Shown piece by piece: positions 21,751-34,198 of a stretch of 64,000 nt of DNA. This DNA is from Stramonita haemastoma (taxonomy: Eukaryota > Mollusca > Gastropoda > Neogastropoda > Muricidae). The notes under the pieces are model-generated. The model ran no database searches and was not told where the DNA came from. It saw only the letters and a program-made list of their open reading frames with translations. A program made the position numbers and the translations under genes. Each line of letters opens with the position of its first letter. Position 1 is the stretch's first letter. The stretch lies in the NCBI GenBank assembly GCA_030674155.1, contig CM060322.1, positions 59,059,632 to 59,123,631 of the forward strand. Direction: 5' to 3'.

Positions 21751-24184
21751 GCTTCTGCATGACGGGGAGCCAGGCAGACAGGGCTGCACTACAGGACAAG
21801 TTCAGGTCAGGTTTGTTACCTGGTGCTCACTTACTCCAGATAGTGTGCAGGCTGAAAAGTTGATCTTCTCAGATTATCTGTTCACAGATAAAGACCTTTG
21901 AGTCATAGCGTCCATCTCTGCATCCCTAATGGGTTAAACCCCCCTCCCCAAGGCAGTAAAATGGTGATCACAAAATGGAGGTTGTTCTTTGTGTGATTGA
22001 TTCTTTGGATAAATTTATAGACAGATAAATTCATCAGTGTAAGTTGAATGCATTGACATCAGGAAAATGTAGATTAATTATAACGTTGTGTGGTAAAAAA
22101 AAAAAAAAAAAGCAAAAAAAAAAGCAGGATTTGTGTGGAGTTTTTTCTCGGCAAGAGCCCCAAGGTTTTCAGCGGTAAAATTGCACATGCAGCAATGTTT
22201 AACCAGCCATTAAGGTAGCCTTATTTCAACTTCAGGGAAAGTCATCTTTTTTTTAAATACAGGTCTTTTAAAGTGAGATCAAATGGTTAGGGTGTTTGAG
22301 TTGATAAACTAAAGGTAACTCATACTTTATTTGTAAAGAGTAATTGTCATCTTAGTATATTAAAAAAAACACGCTATGTAATGAAATGATTTTTTTCATA
22401 AGTTTTTGGATTTTGAGTGTTAGTGATGACTGATCTGCTTTCAGGGACTCCAGGGCGTGTGTCAAAGCCCACAAGCTGAAACCTGCTGCTCTACAGTACT
22501 GCCTACACCACAGATGTTATCATCGTACCTGCAGAAAGAGAACAAAGAAGACTTGTACATGAAGGCAGAGTTTAGGGGTAGAAAACTTCCTGATTTTCAT
22601 TGTGAACTCTCCCGTGTAGAGATGCCAGGGGTCTGTTGGTATCAATAGCATCCCCACCCCAGTGCAGGCATCAGGAGGAGGAGGACTGCAGCATCCACCA
22701 CTAGAGCAGCAACTAACCCAGTCATTCAGTTGAATTGAGTTGACTGGATTCTCAAAGTGCTTGCATCTCACATGAGGGCAGTTATTGCTCTTGGCATCAG
22801 TGATGGAATTTTTTTGTTCTCAGTTTGCTTATGAAGAGCTGTGTAAAGCACTAAAAGATGAAAGAGAAAAATGAGCAGGAACAAATGTTACAAATATTGT
22901 TTTAAAGATGCAAAAATAAAAACAAAAGAAAAAGAAAACACATTGTTACACCAAAAAGACACAAAAGAGGAATAAGCATGAAAAAAAAGATTGATAAAAA
23001 AGAAAACCTGGGAGCCTCTGTCAACATTGTAAATTTTGCAAGTTGCTTGTGATGAATGAAGTTATATGCCAGGAAAAGAAATGTAGTAATAGAAAGTACT
23101 GGTGGAAGTAGAATTAGCATTGCCTTACAAAAACTGTCAAATGTCCAGAAAGGCACAACAGTTTGTCACACTGTTATGATGGAGAAAGTGGACATTCAGG
23201 ACATCAAAGCCTTTCTGAAGTGGGAAGAACAGCCTGATGCATTATTAGGGTGGGGAGACCCGTTAGAAAGGATATAAAAGATGAGACCCGTTGAAAGGAT
23301 GAAAAGATGAAATCGAACTTCAATGGTTCTGTCTTAAAATCTGCCATCAGTCTTGAACAGACATTTTGGCAAAAATGGAAGTATTAGATAACCAATGCAA
23401 CTTTTGTTAAAAAAGAGAAGAAAAAAAGTTGCAATTAACCATAAATTGTGGATGTGTGAACATGTTTGTACACTTTGGCAAGATCTAAACACCACAAGGG
23501 CAAAGGCCACACTGTGGGAAAGATTCTTTTGATATTGGACAGGCTTTGTTTGGGTCTGAGGAAGAACTGATGAAATACTTTTTTGTACAATAATATGGAA
23601 TCAACAGATCACACCCCAATTTGTTGTTTTTTTCCCCACAGAGATAAAGTACAGATATAAAATGGAAAAACATATCAGTGGGAGATGCAACTCAACAGAA
23701 TTCCACAAAAGAGGGCTTCCTACACAAGTCTGAGCAATAAGAAATAGTTTATTTTTTAGGCAGGTCAGTCAGTGGAAACAGTAAATTTTGTGTGAACAGT
23801 ATGGATAATAAACTGAGAGAAGTGAATCATCGAAGTATGCCAATAGTCTGTTACTACTCATTGATTTGTTTTGGGTTGTGCTATTCATGAAATCCTGTAA
23901 ACAATGTTGAAATGCATGCTAATTGAAAACAAAAGTATTAAAAAACAACAACAACAATGTTTTACAATCTGCATGTTAAAAAAGCAAAGTAGTGAAACAT
24001 AATCCTGATAAAAATGTGGAGATAGAATGCCTGTTTAGATATGTAAGAAAGATATGGAGGCAGATTAAGACAATTGGCTTTTTCTTTTTTAATTTTTTTT
24101 GCTTTTCCATATGTATTTTGAACTTTAAAAAAAAAAAGAAATAAGCAGAATGGCTGGCAGTGTCTATTAGTTGGGCTGTGAAGT
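21751..24184. other. Unique AT-rich non-coding DNA
   Basis: No domain, transposon or RNA gene recognised. A-runs at about 22097-22122; an acceptor-like CTGCTTTCAG at 22435-22444; a short local duplication (GAGACCCGTT..GAAAGGAT) at 23257-23305. Frames up to about 97 codons have no supporting features. Confidence 0.4.
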
Positions 24185-24330
24185 GATGGAGACCTCAAAA
24201 ACAGAAACTGGAAAAAAGCAGGTGAATAGTCATTGTTTTCGGCTGGAGACCTCAAAAACAGAAACTGGAAAAAAGCAGTGAATAGTCATTGTTTTGTGGA
24301 TGGCTGGAAGACTCAAAAACCAAGAAAGAA
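24185..24330. repeat. ~57-bp tandem repeat, about 2.5 copies
   Basis: GGAGACCTCAAAAACAGAAA, CTGGAAAAAAGCAG and GTGAATAGTCATTGTTTT occur twice; a third, diverged start is at about 24303. Confidence 0.85.
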
Positions 24331-24687
24331 AAAATGATGAATTTAATAGTTTTCACAAAAAGTGTGTAAAATAATGAAATCCAAAATTATTGTGAGTTTA
24401 TATTTTCACAAAAAGTTAGTGTTAAAATTGTTAAAAAAAAAAACTCAAAATTCCACCAAAAATTGTTTAAATGTTTACACAATCTCAAAAACCAAATTTT
24501 AGACTTTAAATAAATCAAAATCTAAGAAAACAGAAATATGAGTTTCATATTTTCACAAAAAGATTTAAAAATGCTAATAAAACAAATCGTAGGTAAGTTT
24601 TATATTTTCACAAAACATTAGTGTTAAAGATACTATGAACACAAAAATTATAAAGTTTTGTATAATCTTTTAGTGAGACAGGTAGGG
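24331..24687. repeat. Degenerate AT-rich repeats
   Basis: The motif TATATTTTCACAAAA recurs about three times (near 24400, 24547, 24602) within A-rich DNA; spacing is irregular. Confidence 0.5.
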
Positions 24688-24699
24688 GTGTGTGTGTGT

Positions 24700-24744
<45 letters not shown>
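24688..24744. repeat. (GT)n microsatellite
   Basis: GT tract with one GG interruption. Confidence 0.93.
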
Positions 24745-24747
<3 letters not shown>

Positions 24748-25862
24748 GGGGGTAGTTATGGGGAAGGGACCTTGGGTTGGAAGTAGAGGCAAGAAGGGAA
24801 AGAGGCTTGTAAGAGGGATATGAACGCACTTAGAGCAGTGGGGACAGAAGAAAAGAGGGCTGGCTGATAGAGGTTTTTTCTTTCAGGGTTTAGTTGGGGC
24901 TCTTTGGATGCAACTTTTCCCCCAAAATTTTTGGCTTTTTTAAACTGATGCAACTTTTTCAAAAATGTTTTATTTTGGGCTTTTTCTTGTAATGGGTGCA
25001 ATGTTTTAAAAAAAAAATCTTGGGGAGTGAAAACACTTTGATGACAGGAAAGGTGGAAATTTGTGGACCCTGAAGTCCATTAGTAGCCTTAGCTGTTGGA
25101 AGGAGTGGTGATTCTGGTGTAAAGCTCCTTACTCTGGCGAGCTATTACCACTGTGTCTACAGCCACATACCATTTGTCCTGTCTATCTGCTACTGTGTCC
25201 TCATGAATTGCAACATTCAGACCGACCAGCTGACGACAGCCCTTCCCCACTCCTCACTGTTATCACTAACCCTAACACTAACCTCAACTCTAACCTTGGC
25301 CCCATATGTGGACACAAAGGGCAGATAGATAACATTGGTATATGCTGACGACGCCTATGGTCTGAATTCTATTTGAGTTTGGATATGGGAGGCGAGCAGG
25401 GCACTTATTTTAGGGCAAAAGGATGGTGGGGGTTATTTTTTTTTTTTTTTTTTATTTAAAGTGTTTTGGCGATGTATGGATGGAAATAGCAGGACAACTT
25501 TGATGTTGGGTCAGGGGATGGGGGGGGGGGAGCACTTTTTTAGAATGTTATTGAATAATCATTTGAAGGGGGGTGGGGGATGTCTTTGGAAAAAAAAGTT
25601 TAGAAAGGTGGGGGGGGGGGGGGGGGAGGAGGGGCATTGGTTTTAGAATGCATGATGGAATAATCACCAGAGTAAGGTGCTAGGAGGGAAAGGGATCCAT
25701 TGCAGAGAAGGGGTGTTATTAAAGAGGAGGTATAGAATTAGAAGTATGTTTAGGTCTGTGTGTGTGTGTGTACGAAAGATTTATACTGCAGTCATGCCTA
25801 TGGAATGATATATCACAGGTATTTGTCATCACCAGTGTATGCTCTATGGTGCAACCTGAACT
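24745..25862. other. Unique DNA with homopolymer runs
   Basis: A T-run at 25436-25453 and G-runs near 25519-25530 and 25609-25627. No gene recognised. Confidence 0.4.
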
Positions 25863-25879
25863 AGCACAAAAGTTGCATA

Positions 25880-25916
25880 TCCCTGTGTGTGTTGTGTGTG
25901 TGTGTGTGTGTGGTGT

Positions 25917-25950
<34 letters not shown>
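25880..25950. repeat. (GT)n microsatellite
   Basis: GT tract with TTG and GGTG interruptions. Confidence 0.92.
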
Positions 25951-25952
<2 letters not shown>

Positions 25953-26696
25953 TGTGTGTGCGTGCATGTTTTTTGGGGAGAGTTGTTAAGTGGAAAATAG
26001 CAGTTACTGAAATAACTTGAGTTGTTTTCTCTGTGTGTATGGCTGAAAGCACTCTTCCCAACTACTGGCTTTGCAGCTGTAGTCAAAACTGACTTTAAAA
26101 AATCACCATAATTTTGGAAAGGGTGGAGGAAGTATTGAAATTGAAGTAGTCCAATTTTGTAAAAAGAAAAGTAGTCTATTTACATCTTAAACAACTTTGC
26201 TATCCAAAAGGCCTTTTCCCCCCTTTTTATTATTTTGCAAAATCTGGCATAAAAATATTTTTGTCTTCATTCTATGATGCAAGAAGATTGCAGGCATGTT
26301 GTATAGTTGTGTCCTGTTACCTCATTCCCTCTGGCCTGTTGCTTTGCCACAAGTCAGGGACATGTTCATTATCCAGGTCACAGCACTCCCAGCCCATTGA
26401 TAGACTGCTCCATCTGCATCTCTCCCAGCAGTCTTTGATTTCCATTGTCAGCACAAATGTTCTCTTATTTTTTAGTTTTTGTTTGGTTTGTTAAATCTGA
26501 AAAGAAAGTGATTTAACAGGCTGGAGAGCCCACAGTGCGATCTAAAAAACAGAAACAGATAGAAAAATATAAATATGTTTTAGAAAAAGAAAGAAAAAGA
26601 ACAGAATCAGAAAAGAAGTAAGTAAGCAAAAAGTGAAGTTAGAGTCCCCACCAAAAAACAGAATGCCTTGGTTTGGACTAAGCTTTTTAAAATGTG
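25951..26696. other. Unique AT-rich non-coding DNA
   Basis: No domain, RNA gene or transposon recognised. Confidence 0.4.
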
Positions 26697-27456
26697 TGTT
26701 CTGAAATAGCAGTGTAGCAAATAGGGTGAAATGATGTATACTAGCAGATCACTGTTCTGAAATAGCAGTGTAGCAAATAGGGTGAAATGATGTATACTAG
26801 CAGATCACTGTTCTGAAATAGCAGTGTAGCAAATAGGGTGAAATGTGTATACTAGCAGATCACTGTTCTGAAATAGCAGTGTAGCAAATAGGGTGAAATG
26901 ATGTATACTAGCAGATCACTGTTCTGAAATAGCAGTGTAGCAAATAGGGTGAAATGATGTATACTAGCAGATCACTGTTCTGAAATAGCAGTGTAGCAAA
27001 TAGGGTGAAATGATGTATACTAGCAGATCACTGTTCTGAAATAGCAGTGTAGCAAATAGGGTGAAATGATGTATACTAGCAGATCACTGTGAGAATACAA
27101 TGTGGTACGTCTTTGTTTTTTGAAATAGCAGTGTAGCAAATAGGGTGAAATGATGTATACTAGCAGATCACTGTGAGAATACAATGTGGTACGTCTTTGT
27201 TTTTTGAAATAGCAGTGTAGCAAATAGGGTGAAATGATGTATACTAGCAGATCACTGTGAGAATACAATGTGGTACGTCTTTGTTTTTTGAAATAGCAGT
27301 GTAGCAAATAGGGTGAAATGATGTATACTAGCAGATCACTGTGAGAATACAATGTGGTACGTCTTTGTTTTTTGAAATAGCAGTGTAGCAAATAGGGTGA
27401 AATGATGTATACTAGCAGATCACTGTGAGAAAACAATGTGGTACGTCTGTTTTTTG
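26697..27456. repeat. Two-level array: 7 x 56 bp then 4.4 x 84 bp
   Basis: Short unit: TGTTCTGAAATAGCAGTGTA then GCAAATAGGGTGAAATGATG and TATACTAGCAGATCAC. From 27087 the unit gains 28 bp (including GAGAATACAATGTGGTACGT), making 84 bp, repeated four times plus a partial copy. Copies within each class are almost identical (one short unit lacks 2 bp). The 84-bp unit is a multiple of three, so a 28-residue repeat stays open on the minus strand (27020-27688); I do not call it a gene. Confidence 0.97.
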
Positions 27457-27530
27457 TGTCAGCCTTTCTTCTGGCTTTTACTTTTGGGCTCTTGTGAAAC
27501 CCGAGTTGTGTAAAACTAGAACATTTTGTT

Positions 27531-27535
<5 letters not shown>

Positions 27536-27575
<40 letters not shown>
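27536..27575. repeat. (GT)n microsatellite followed by T-run
   Basis: About 20 GT dinucleotides then GGTGG and a T-run to 27595. Confidence 0.9.
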
Positions 27576-27576
<1 letters not shown>

Positions 27577-27595
27577 TGGTTTTTTTTTTTTTTTT

Positions 27596-27980
27596 AATGT
27601 TTACAAGTAGTTTTATTAAACACTTGGCTGTATTTATGGTTTTTTTGCTTAAAACTTTGTTCAAGTAGACAAAATGTGCATTCAGCAAGGAATGCTTGTG
27701 CTCAGGTAGTGTTGTATCTAAAGTGCTGGCCTTTGGTTTTCTGCCACTGTTCTCTTCTTGCAGAAAACATTTTTGGAATGTTGTTAAACATTTAGAATAT
27801 TTTTCATTTAATTACCCAAAGCTGATTTTTTTTATTCTTGCTTTTCGATTATGTATTCAATTTGAAGTGTTAGGTTGCAAAGTGAAGCAGTTTATTGGAG
27901 ATGTCTTTATCTTTTTTCATTGTAGATGGCAGATGGTGTTATGAGTATTGAACTGCTGTGTGCCCCCACTGTACCTGGAG
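27596..27980. other. Unique non-coding DNA
   Basis: No domain recognised. Confidence 0.4.
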
Positions 27981-28243
27981 ATCAGTAGTGCAACATGTTC
28001 TAACATCAGTTTGTAGTGACTTCATGGGTTTGCTCCTGAAATATCAGTATTACAACATGTTCTAACATCATTGTTGTCAGTTTGTAGTGACTTCATGGTT
28101 TTGCTCCTGAAATATCAGTATTACAACATGTTCTAACATTGTTGTCAGTTTGTAGTGACTACATGGGTTTGCTCCTGAAATATCAGTATTACAACATGTT
28201 CTAACATCAGTTTGTAGTGACTACATGGTTTTGCTCCTGAAAT
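27981..28243. repeat. 62-69-bp tandem repeat, 4 copies
   Basis: The unit includes CAGTTTGTAGTGACTTCATG, GTTTGCTCCTGAAATATCAG and TATTACAACATGTTCTAACA. Copies differ by presence or absence of TTGTTGT. Confidence 0.93.
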
Positions 28244-28543
28244 ATTTGCCTGGCTTAGTTATACCCCAGTTGTAAGGGACATGCCTTTGTTGTGTGGCTT
28301 CTCTTCCACCATTGGGTTACTCGACTTCACTTCAAAAAAAACCAACTCATTTTTTCTGCATAAACAGCAAGCATGATAATAAGTCTGACCCGATAAAACT
28401 TCTTCATAGTGTTCCTCAAACATAATGATTATGTTGCCATTTCTCAAATGAATTACATAATATTCATCTTAAGTCACTTTTTTTTGCCTTTGTTTCATTA
28501 TTTTGTTTGAAGGCTTGAAATTTCTCTGCCTTACCTGGGCCTT
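28244..28543. other. Unique DNA
   Basis: A 62-codon minus-strand frame (28259-28447) has non-repetitive composition but no recognised domain; coding status undetermined. Confidence 0.3.
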
Positions 28544-29111
28544 TGTGTCATTGGTTCAGTTGTATGTAACCATTGCGAGAAATGCCCACATTTTTCACCT
28601 TGTCATTGGTTCAGTTGTATGTAACCATTGGGAGAAATGCCCACATTTTTCACCTTGTGTCACTGGTTTAGTTGTATGTAACCATTGGGAGAAATGCCCA
28701 CATTTTTCACCTTGTGTCATTGGTTTAGTTGTATGTAACCATTGGGAGAAATGCCCACATTTTTCACCTTGTGTCACTGGTTTAGTTGTATGTAACCATT
28801 GGGAGAAATGCCCACATTTTTCACCTTGTCATTGGTTTAGTTGTATGTAACCATTGGGAGAAATGCCCACATTTTTCACCTTGTGTCACTGGTTTAGTTG
28901 TATGTAACCATTGGGAGAAATGCCCACATTTTTCACCTTGTGTCATTGGTTCAGTTGTATGTAACCATTGGGAGAAATGCCCACATTTTTCACCTTGTGT
29001 CACTGGTTTAGTTGTATGTAACCATTGGGAGAAATGCCCACATTTTTCACCCTGTGTCACTGGTTTAGTTGTATGTAACCATTGGGAGAAATGCCCACAT
29101 TTTTCACCTTG
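28544..29111. repeat. 57-bp minisatellite, 10 copies
   Basis: The unit holds GTGTCACTGGTTTAGTTGTA then TGTAACCATTGGGAGAAATG and CCCACATTTTTCACCTT. Two copies lack the GTG (54 bp). Being a multiple of three it leaves 19-residue repeats open on both strands, which are by-products. Confidence 0.97.
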
Positions 29112-30025
29112 AAATGGATTGTATATGTGTGTAGCTTGTTGCCTGTGTCAGTTCATAAGAACTTGAAGCACATGTCCTACTTCATTTCTTAACCTGTCCT
29201 CCTGTCCCCGAATTTGTAGTGCAGCTACCTGAATGATGGATGAAAATGGTGCACAGGCAAAATCTCCCATCAGTGAACCTCAGCAGTCTAGCCAAGGAAC
29301 GACTCCCCCCCAAAAAAAAAACAACAAAAAACAAAACCAACCCCCCCTGTCCCCCCCCCCAAAAAAAAAACTACAAAAAACAAACAACAAAAAAGCAAAC
29401 CTATCATCTGTATGTAAAATTCCTTCACAGTGGTTTTGCATGGTATGTCGACTCATTTAAAGCAGTGCAGTTAATGCCCTCCACATTGTTTGCTGCCCCC
29501 TTCTCCCCCCTCCCTTTAATATATATTTTATTATTATTCCGGGGTTAAAGTTAGTTTTATGTGCATCAGTTTACAATCTATTGCATCAGAAGTTTTCCTA
29601 TCATTTTACTTCCATAAAAGGAGGGGGAGGACTTGAAATCCCATGGAGCAGTAATGTGCTCAGTTTTAACTGTTGGTATGCAAGTGTCACGAGTGGTTTC
29701 CTTGCTCTGTTAGTACGCTTCATTAAAGATTTTTTTTAGGTGCTGAAACCAGTTAACCTTGTTCTAGAATCCCAACTGGAAATGTACAGATGCTTTGTGT
29801 GTGTGTGTGTGTGTGTTGTGTGTGTGTGTGTGTGTGTGTGTGTTTCTTTTTGAAGCGATGTTTATGTATGTTTCTTAAATCTTTGAAAGTGGAGAAAATG
29901 TTGCATGTTCCTTTAAAGGATCAGGCAAAACTGTGTTTCCTGTAGCCAGTATTGCTTCCATTTTCCCTGTATATTTTAACAGCCCTGTGCAAAATTGATA
30001 CATTTATACTATAAAGTTTTAAAAA
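29112..30025. other. Unique DNA with A/C-rich patch and GT tract
   Basis: 29309-29400 consists of C-runs and A-runs with AACAA motifs. A GT tract occupies about 29795-29843. No gene recognised. Confidence 0.4.
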
Positions 30026-30641
30026 TCAAGTGGTGAGCAAACACCACCGGCATTGCCTACCCAACTGAATATCTATCTTTATACATCTATCCAGTAGTCT
30101 GGCGCCCAAGGGGGCACCCCTGAAGACTTGACCAGTTCCCCCCATTCCTCTCTCTGTTCTGCCTTCCTCAAATTTTTTTTTGAGTTCTAGGCCTGTCCAT
30201 TTGCTGATGTCCTCCCATCTCTTCCTTGGTCTGCCTCTTTTTCTTCCTCCTTGGACAGTGCCTTGTAGTATTGTTTTTGCAAATTCTTTTGATCTTGTGA
30301 CATGCTTGTACCATTTAACTTTATGCTTCTTTACGATTGTAAGATTATCGTAGGGCCCAATAGTTTGCTGGATTCTGTTATGCACATCTTTGTTGCTTAT
30401 GTGGTCTCTGTAGGAGATGCCAAGGAGTCTCCAGAAGCATGTCATCTCTACCACCTGTACTCTTCTCTCTAAATCAGCAGTCAGGGTCCACGATTCACAG
30501 GCATACAGGAATATGGATATGACAAGGGAGCGCATTAGTCTGATCTTAAAGTTGAGTGAGATATCTTTATCTCTCCAGATGGTGTTCAGTTTTGACAGTG
30601 CTGTTACTGTCTGTGAAATCCTGCATACTACTTCTGGCTCT
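30026..30641 (-). pseudogene. RTE-like LINE, C-terminal fragment (part 1 of a split copy)
   Basis: The translated fragment shows FKIRLMRSLVISIFLYACES, WTLTADLERRVQ, LLGISYRDHISN, VKKHKVKWYKHVTRS and GGRKRGRPRKRWEDISKW, the thumb and basic C-terminal region of an RTE-like protein. It differs clearly from the element at 4560-8320 (GKRRRGRPKNTW) and matches the copy at 57735-58605, so it is a second family. The upstream half lies at 32420-32704, displaced by an inserted plus-strand LINE. The frame continues past the usual C terminus with unrelated residues to 30026. Confidence 0.85.
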
Positions 30642-31525
30642 TACATTCTTTTGGTTCTTACATTCCAAAACAGGCTTTATTTCAATAAAGCTCTATTTGT
30701 ACAAAAAGTTGTCAATGGAAATGCCCCTCCCAAGATCATCAATAGATTCAAAATTAATGAACACAGGCATAACCATCTACTAACATGTCCCAGACCCAGA
30801 AACAATCTTTACAAAACAAGCTTCCTATATTCAGGTAGTGATTTATGGAACATGCTTCCAAAACATTTAAAATGTATCAAAAATAAAAATCAGTTCAAAA
30901 ATAGTTGAAAAATCACTTAATGCGCTTATGCAAAAATGTTTAAGAACTAAACATGAATCCAATCAACCATATTAGAACAGACTAAAGATATTGGTACTCT
31001 CTGCTCACCCTGAAAAATCTTTCATGTGTGGTTTACTGTGACTGAAAAATCTACACCTTGCTTGCTATATATGTATGTGGAAGGGGGAAAAGGAGGAGAA
31101 AGGTTTCTTTCTTTTTTTTTTTAAAATTATTATTTATGAACAGGATAGGGAATAAGTGATGTATGTAAACACGTGTATATTCTGCAAATTCAAAAGGAGT
31201 AAACCAAACCACTGATCTGATGACTAGATTGGAGACATTTTTTTATGCATTTTTTTCTTACCCAGTTCAATAGTTTCATTATGTTTTTTAAATTTATTTT
31301 ATTATTTTTACTAATGGGACTATTAGCACTATTATATTTATATTATTTTGATTAGTGGATAAGGCCTTACTTTTTTGTTCTGGTTGTTTTTTTTGTTTTT
31401 GTTTTTGTTCATATGTGTAGGGATTTTTATTTATTAATATAATCATAAATCATTATCATAATTCTTCTGTTTGCTGTTTGTGTTTTCCCCTTTCCTCCTT
31501 GATACCCCCCCTCCCCATCCGTTCT

Positions 31526-31546
31526 CCCCCCCCCCCCCCCCCCCCC
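31526..31546. repeat. Poly-C run in the LINE 3' untranslated region
   Basis: About 20 consecutive C followed by a T/G-rich stretch (TTTTTTGTTTTTG motifs to about 31660). Confidence 0.8.
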
Positions 31547-31972
31547 AATTTTGTTTTTTTGTGGTTTTTTTGTTTTTGCTTTTTTGTTTTGTTTTGGGTT
31601 TTTTGTTTGTTTGGTTTTCTGTTGCTTTTGTTTGTTTGTTAGTTTTTTGTTTATTTGTATGTTTGTTAGTGTATATATTTCCTCTCAGTGGAGATGGGTA
31701 TTATATGGTATTGTTGCAGGTTTTTTTTCTTTTTCTTCCTCCTAATATATAAGCATGAACTGAAGTATGGAGATATTGTAATCTGACATAAATTGCTTAT
31801 TGAAATTTCATGGATTCTTTTTTTTTTTAAGTCTTAAATAATGGTTTTTGGTTACATTGTAACTGATATAAGCTGTTTTTGTTGGTTTTTTTTGACACTA
31901 TATGATTTTTTTAAAAGACTCTAAATGTGTGCATGTACGCACGAGTATACTTGCTGAGTGAATGAGCGCAAA

Positions 31973-31974
<2 letters not shown>

Positions 31975-32013
<39 letters not shown>

Positions 32014-32027
32014 GGTGTGTAGGTGTG

Positions 32028-32079
<52 letters not shown>

Positions 32080-32095
32080 TGTGTGTGTGTGTGTG
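31975..32095. repeat. (GT)n microsatellite within the LINE 3' untranslated region
   Basis: GT tracts separated by ATAGGTGTGTAGGTGTGTAG and one ATG interruption. Confidence 0.93.
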
Positions 32096-32419
32096 ACTTT
32101 TGAGTGGGAGTTTTTTTTTTTCTTTTGGTTGTTTTTGCTGTTATTGTTGTTGCTTGTATTATCTATAGGCATATTTTATTTTAAGGCTGTTGAAATCATG
32201 TTAGCTAATTAATGTTGGTGAAATGTTTGTTGTTGTTGTTTTATTTGTTTGTTTTTTCCCCCTTTTCTTTCTTTTGTTGGTTTTTTTGTTTGCTAGGGAT
32301 TTTCTGTTTTTTTTTTGTTTTTTTTTTTTCTTTTCTTTAGATGGATGGCTTGATGGAAAAAAGCAAATCGATGCTTATTCAATGTACCATCTGGAAATAT
32401 AAATTTGATTGATTGATTG

Positions 32420-32704
32420 ATTGGCTTGGACCCTTGTCTGATACAATGGCTCCCAAGTACTTGAAGCTTTGAACTGTTTCCAGCTTCTAGTCATTGACCC
32501 TGATATCAGTGCTGATGCCCTTGGCAGTATTGGTCATCAGTTTGGTCTTCTCTGCCCTGATTTCCCTGCCCTATGTTTTTGAGGCCTTGTTCAGGTGTTC
32601 TGTTAGGCTGGAAAGCTCTTGTTCTGATCCTGCTGGTCCGTCAGTGTCATCTGCGGAGCGGAGGTTTGTGATCATTCTGCCACTAATGCTGACTGATACT
32701 CCCA
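32420..32704 (-). pseudogene. RTE-like LINE, catalytic-region fragment (part 2 of the split copy)
   Basis: Minus-strand translation gives RMITNLRSADDTDGPAGSEQ then ELSSLTEHLNKASKT, matching FADDIDGLAG..EELV in the 58-kb copy; Phe of the FADD box is Ser. It joins 30026-30641 once the intervening LINE is ignored. At about 32704 it is broken again by the start of a second plus-strand LINE. Confidence 0.82.
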
Positions 32705-32869
32705 TCAAAATACAACTATCAAATCCTAGAATTGACCGGTTTAAATCAAGCCTTGCATACTCAGGTGGCTTACTCTGGAACATGCTTCCGGCACACGTGA
32801 AAACATCCCAGAGTAAAGAAACTTTCAAGAAAGCCATTTCTACCCACCTCAAAAATACTTAATATGCTT

Positions 32870-33003
32870 ACACAACAGAACCCCTACTACATGTTTTGAA
32901 TAGTATGTTTATGAACTGAGCACTTGTATGTTATTTACACAACAGAACTACCACTACATGTTTTGAATAGTATGTTTATGAACTGAGCACTTGTATGTTA
33001 TTT
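32870..33003. repeat. 67-bp direct duplication
   Basis: ACACAACAGAAC, CTACATGTTTTGAATAGTAT and GTTTATGAACTGAGCACTTG occur twice in tandem with one or two differences. Confidence 0.95.
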
Positions 33004-33685
33004 GAAATCCATGTTATTGGCAATCAACTGAACATTTTTTTTTTTTAATAGTAAAACTGTCTTAGTTGCTGTGTTAGGATTTGTATTTTATGTGTATTAT
33101 TATTTGAAAATATTATCTTGATTTTCCATCATGTATTGCACTATCTGAAAATGCATTAGATTATGTCTAATTACCAGACAGTCTTTTATATAAATGTTTC
33201 CATACATACTATATCTTGACGTGTTTTGCCTGCTTGTAGTTAACATTGATTTTTTTCTTTGTCTTTTTGTTTGGGTATTTCTCTTATTAATGGCTCCCCT
33301 TACTATTCCCTTGGAATGTATTGATTTTCATAATATGAATATTCTGATTTAAAGATATGTGATGTCTTGAGTACCATCGTCCTAAATGATTGCGGTCTGC
33401 TTCTTCAATAGTATATATATTTTTAATGCTTTGAGCTAGATTTAAACCTGGTTCATATAACTTTAAATGCTGTTCCGTTGCTATTTGATGTTTTTATATA
33501 CACAGTTTTGTTTCGTTTTTAGTTTTTTTTTGTTTTGGTTTTGTTTGCTTGTTTGTTTGCTTCTCGGTTGTTTTTTCTCATCTCCTATAGGTTTCATTAA
33601 TGATAATTATTGTTTAAATAAGTGTTTTTATGGATGTTTTCAAATACTTTATTGACTGGGTTTTTTATGATGTAATTTGAAGATG

Positions 33686-33775
<90 letters not shown>

Positions 33776-33778
33776 CTC
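33686..33778. repeat. (CT)n microsatellite, module 1
   Basis: CT tract with CC interruptions; equivalent to a short CT tract at 35266-35290 in module 3. Confidence 0.93.
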
Positions 33779-33974
33779 CTTTCCTTTCCACCCTCACATA
33801 TACTATCCTAGACTTATCACTGTATAGGTATTAGGTTCCTATGTTGAATTGAAATTGAATTTTACTGTTTAAATGATAGAGATATGATTTTTATTTTTTT
33901 GTTTAAGGGCTTTTATGTTTGTTTTTTATGTGTGCGTGTGGGCTTTTTTTATGCCTTCTTTGCTTGTTTTCCCC

Positions 33975-33977
<3 letters not shown>

Positions 33978-34041
<64 letters not shown>

Positions 34042-34110
34042 GGTACACACACACTGACACACACATGGGTACACACACACTGACACGCACATGGGTACAC
34101 ACACTCACGG

Positions 34111-34190
<80 letters not shown>

Positions 34191-34198
34191 CAAAACAC
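33978..34198. repeat. (AC)n microsatellite with ATGGGTACAC/TGAC interruptions, module 1
   Basis: AC tract 33978-34039, a block with ATGGGTACACACACACTGAC repeated about three times, then AC tract 34108-34190. Equivalent AC tracts lie at 34843-34892 and 35514-35612. Confidence 0.93.

Larger units (their letters stand above)
30642..32419 (+). mobile_element. 5'-truncated CR1/L2-like LINE inserted into the RTE copy
   Basis: It begins within the C-terminal tail of a reverse transcriptase: RLYFNKALFVQKVVNGNAPP, PRPRNNLYKTSF and SGSDLWNMLPKHLKC, stop near 30908. This tail (PR.R...FK.SF...G..LWN.LP) is typical of CR1/L2-like LINEs. About 1.4 kb of AT-rich 3' untranslated sequence follows, ending GATGGAAAAAAGCAAATCGA and a (TTGA)n tail at about 32400-32418. 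A TGGCT-like motif borders both ends (about 30635 and 32420), a possible short target-site duplication. Confidence 0.75.

Noticed and set aside
25260..25302. Interstitial telomere-like CTAACCCTAACACTAACCTC
   Set aside because: Only one exact CCCTAA and irregular spacing; too short to call telomeric.
27020..27688. 222-codon minus-strand frame with a 28-residue repeat
   Set aside because: The 84-bp tandem unit is divisible by three and lacks a stop in that phase; nothing outside the array supports a gene.
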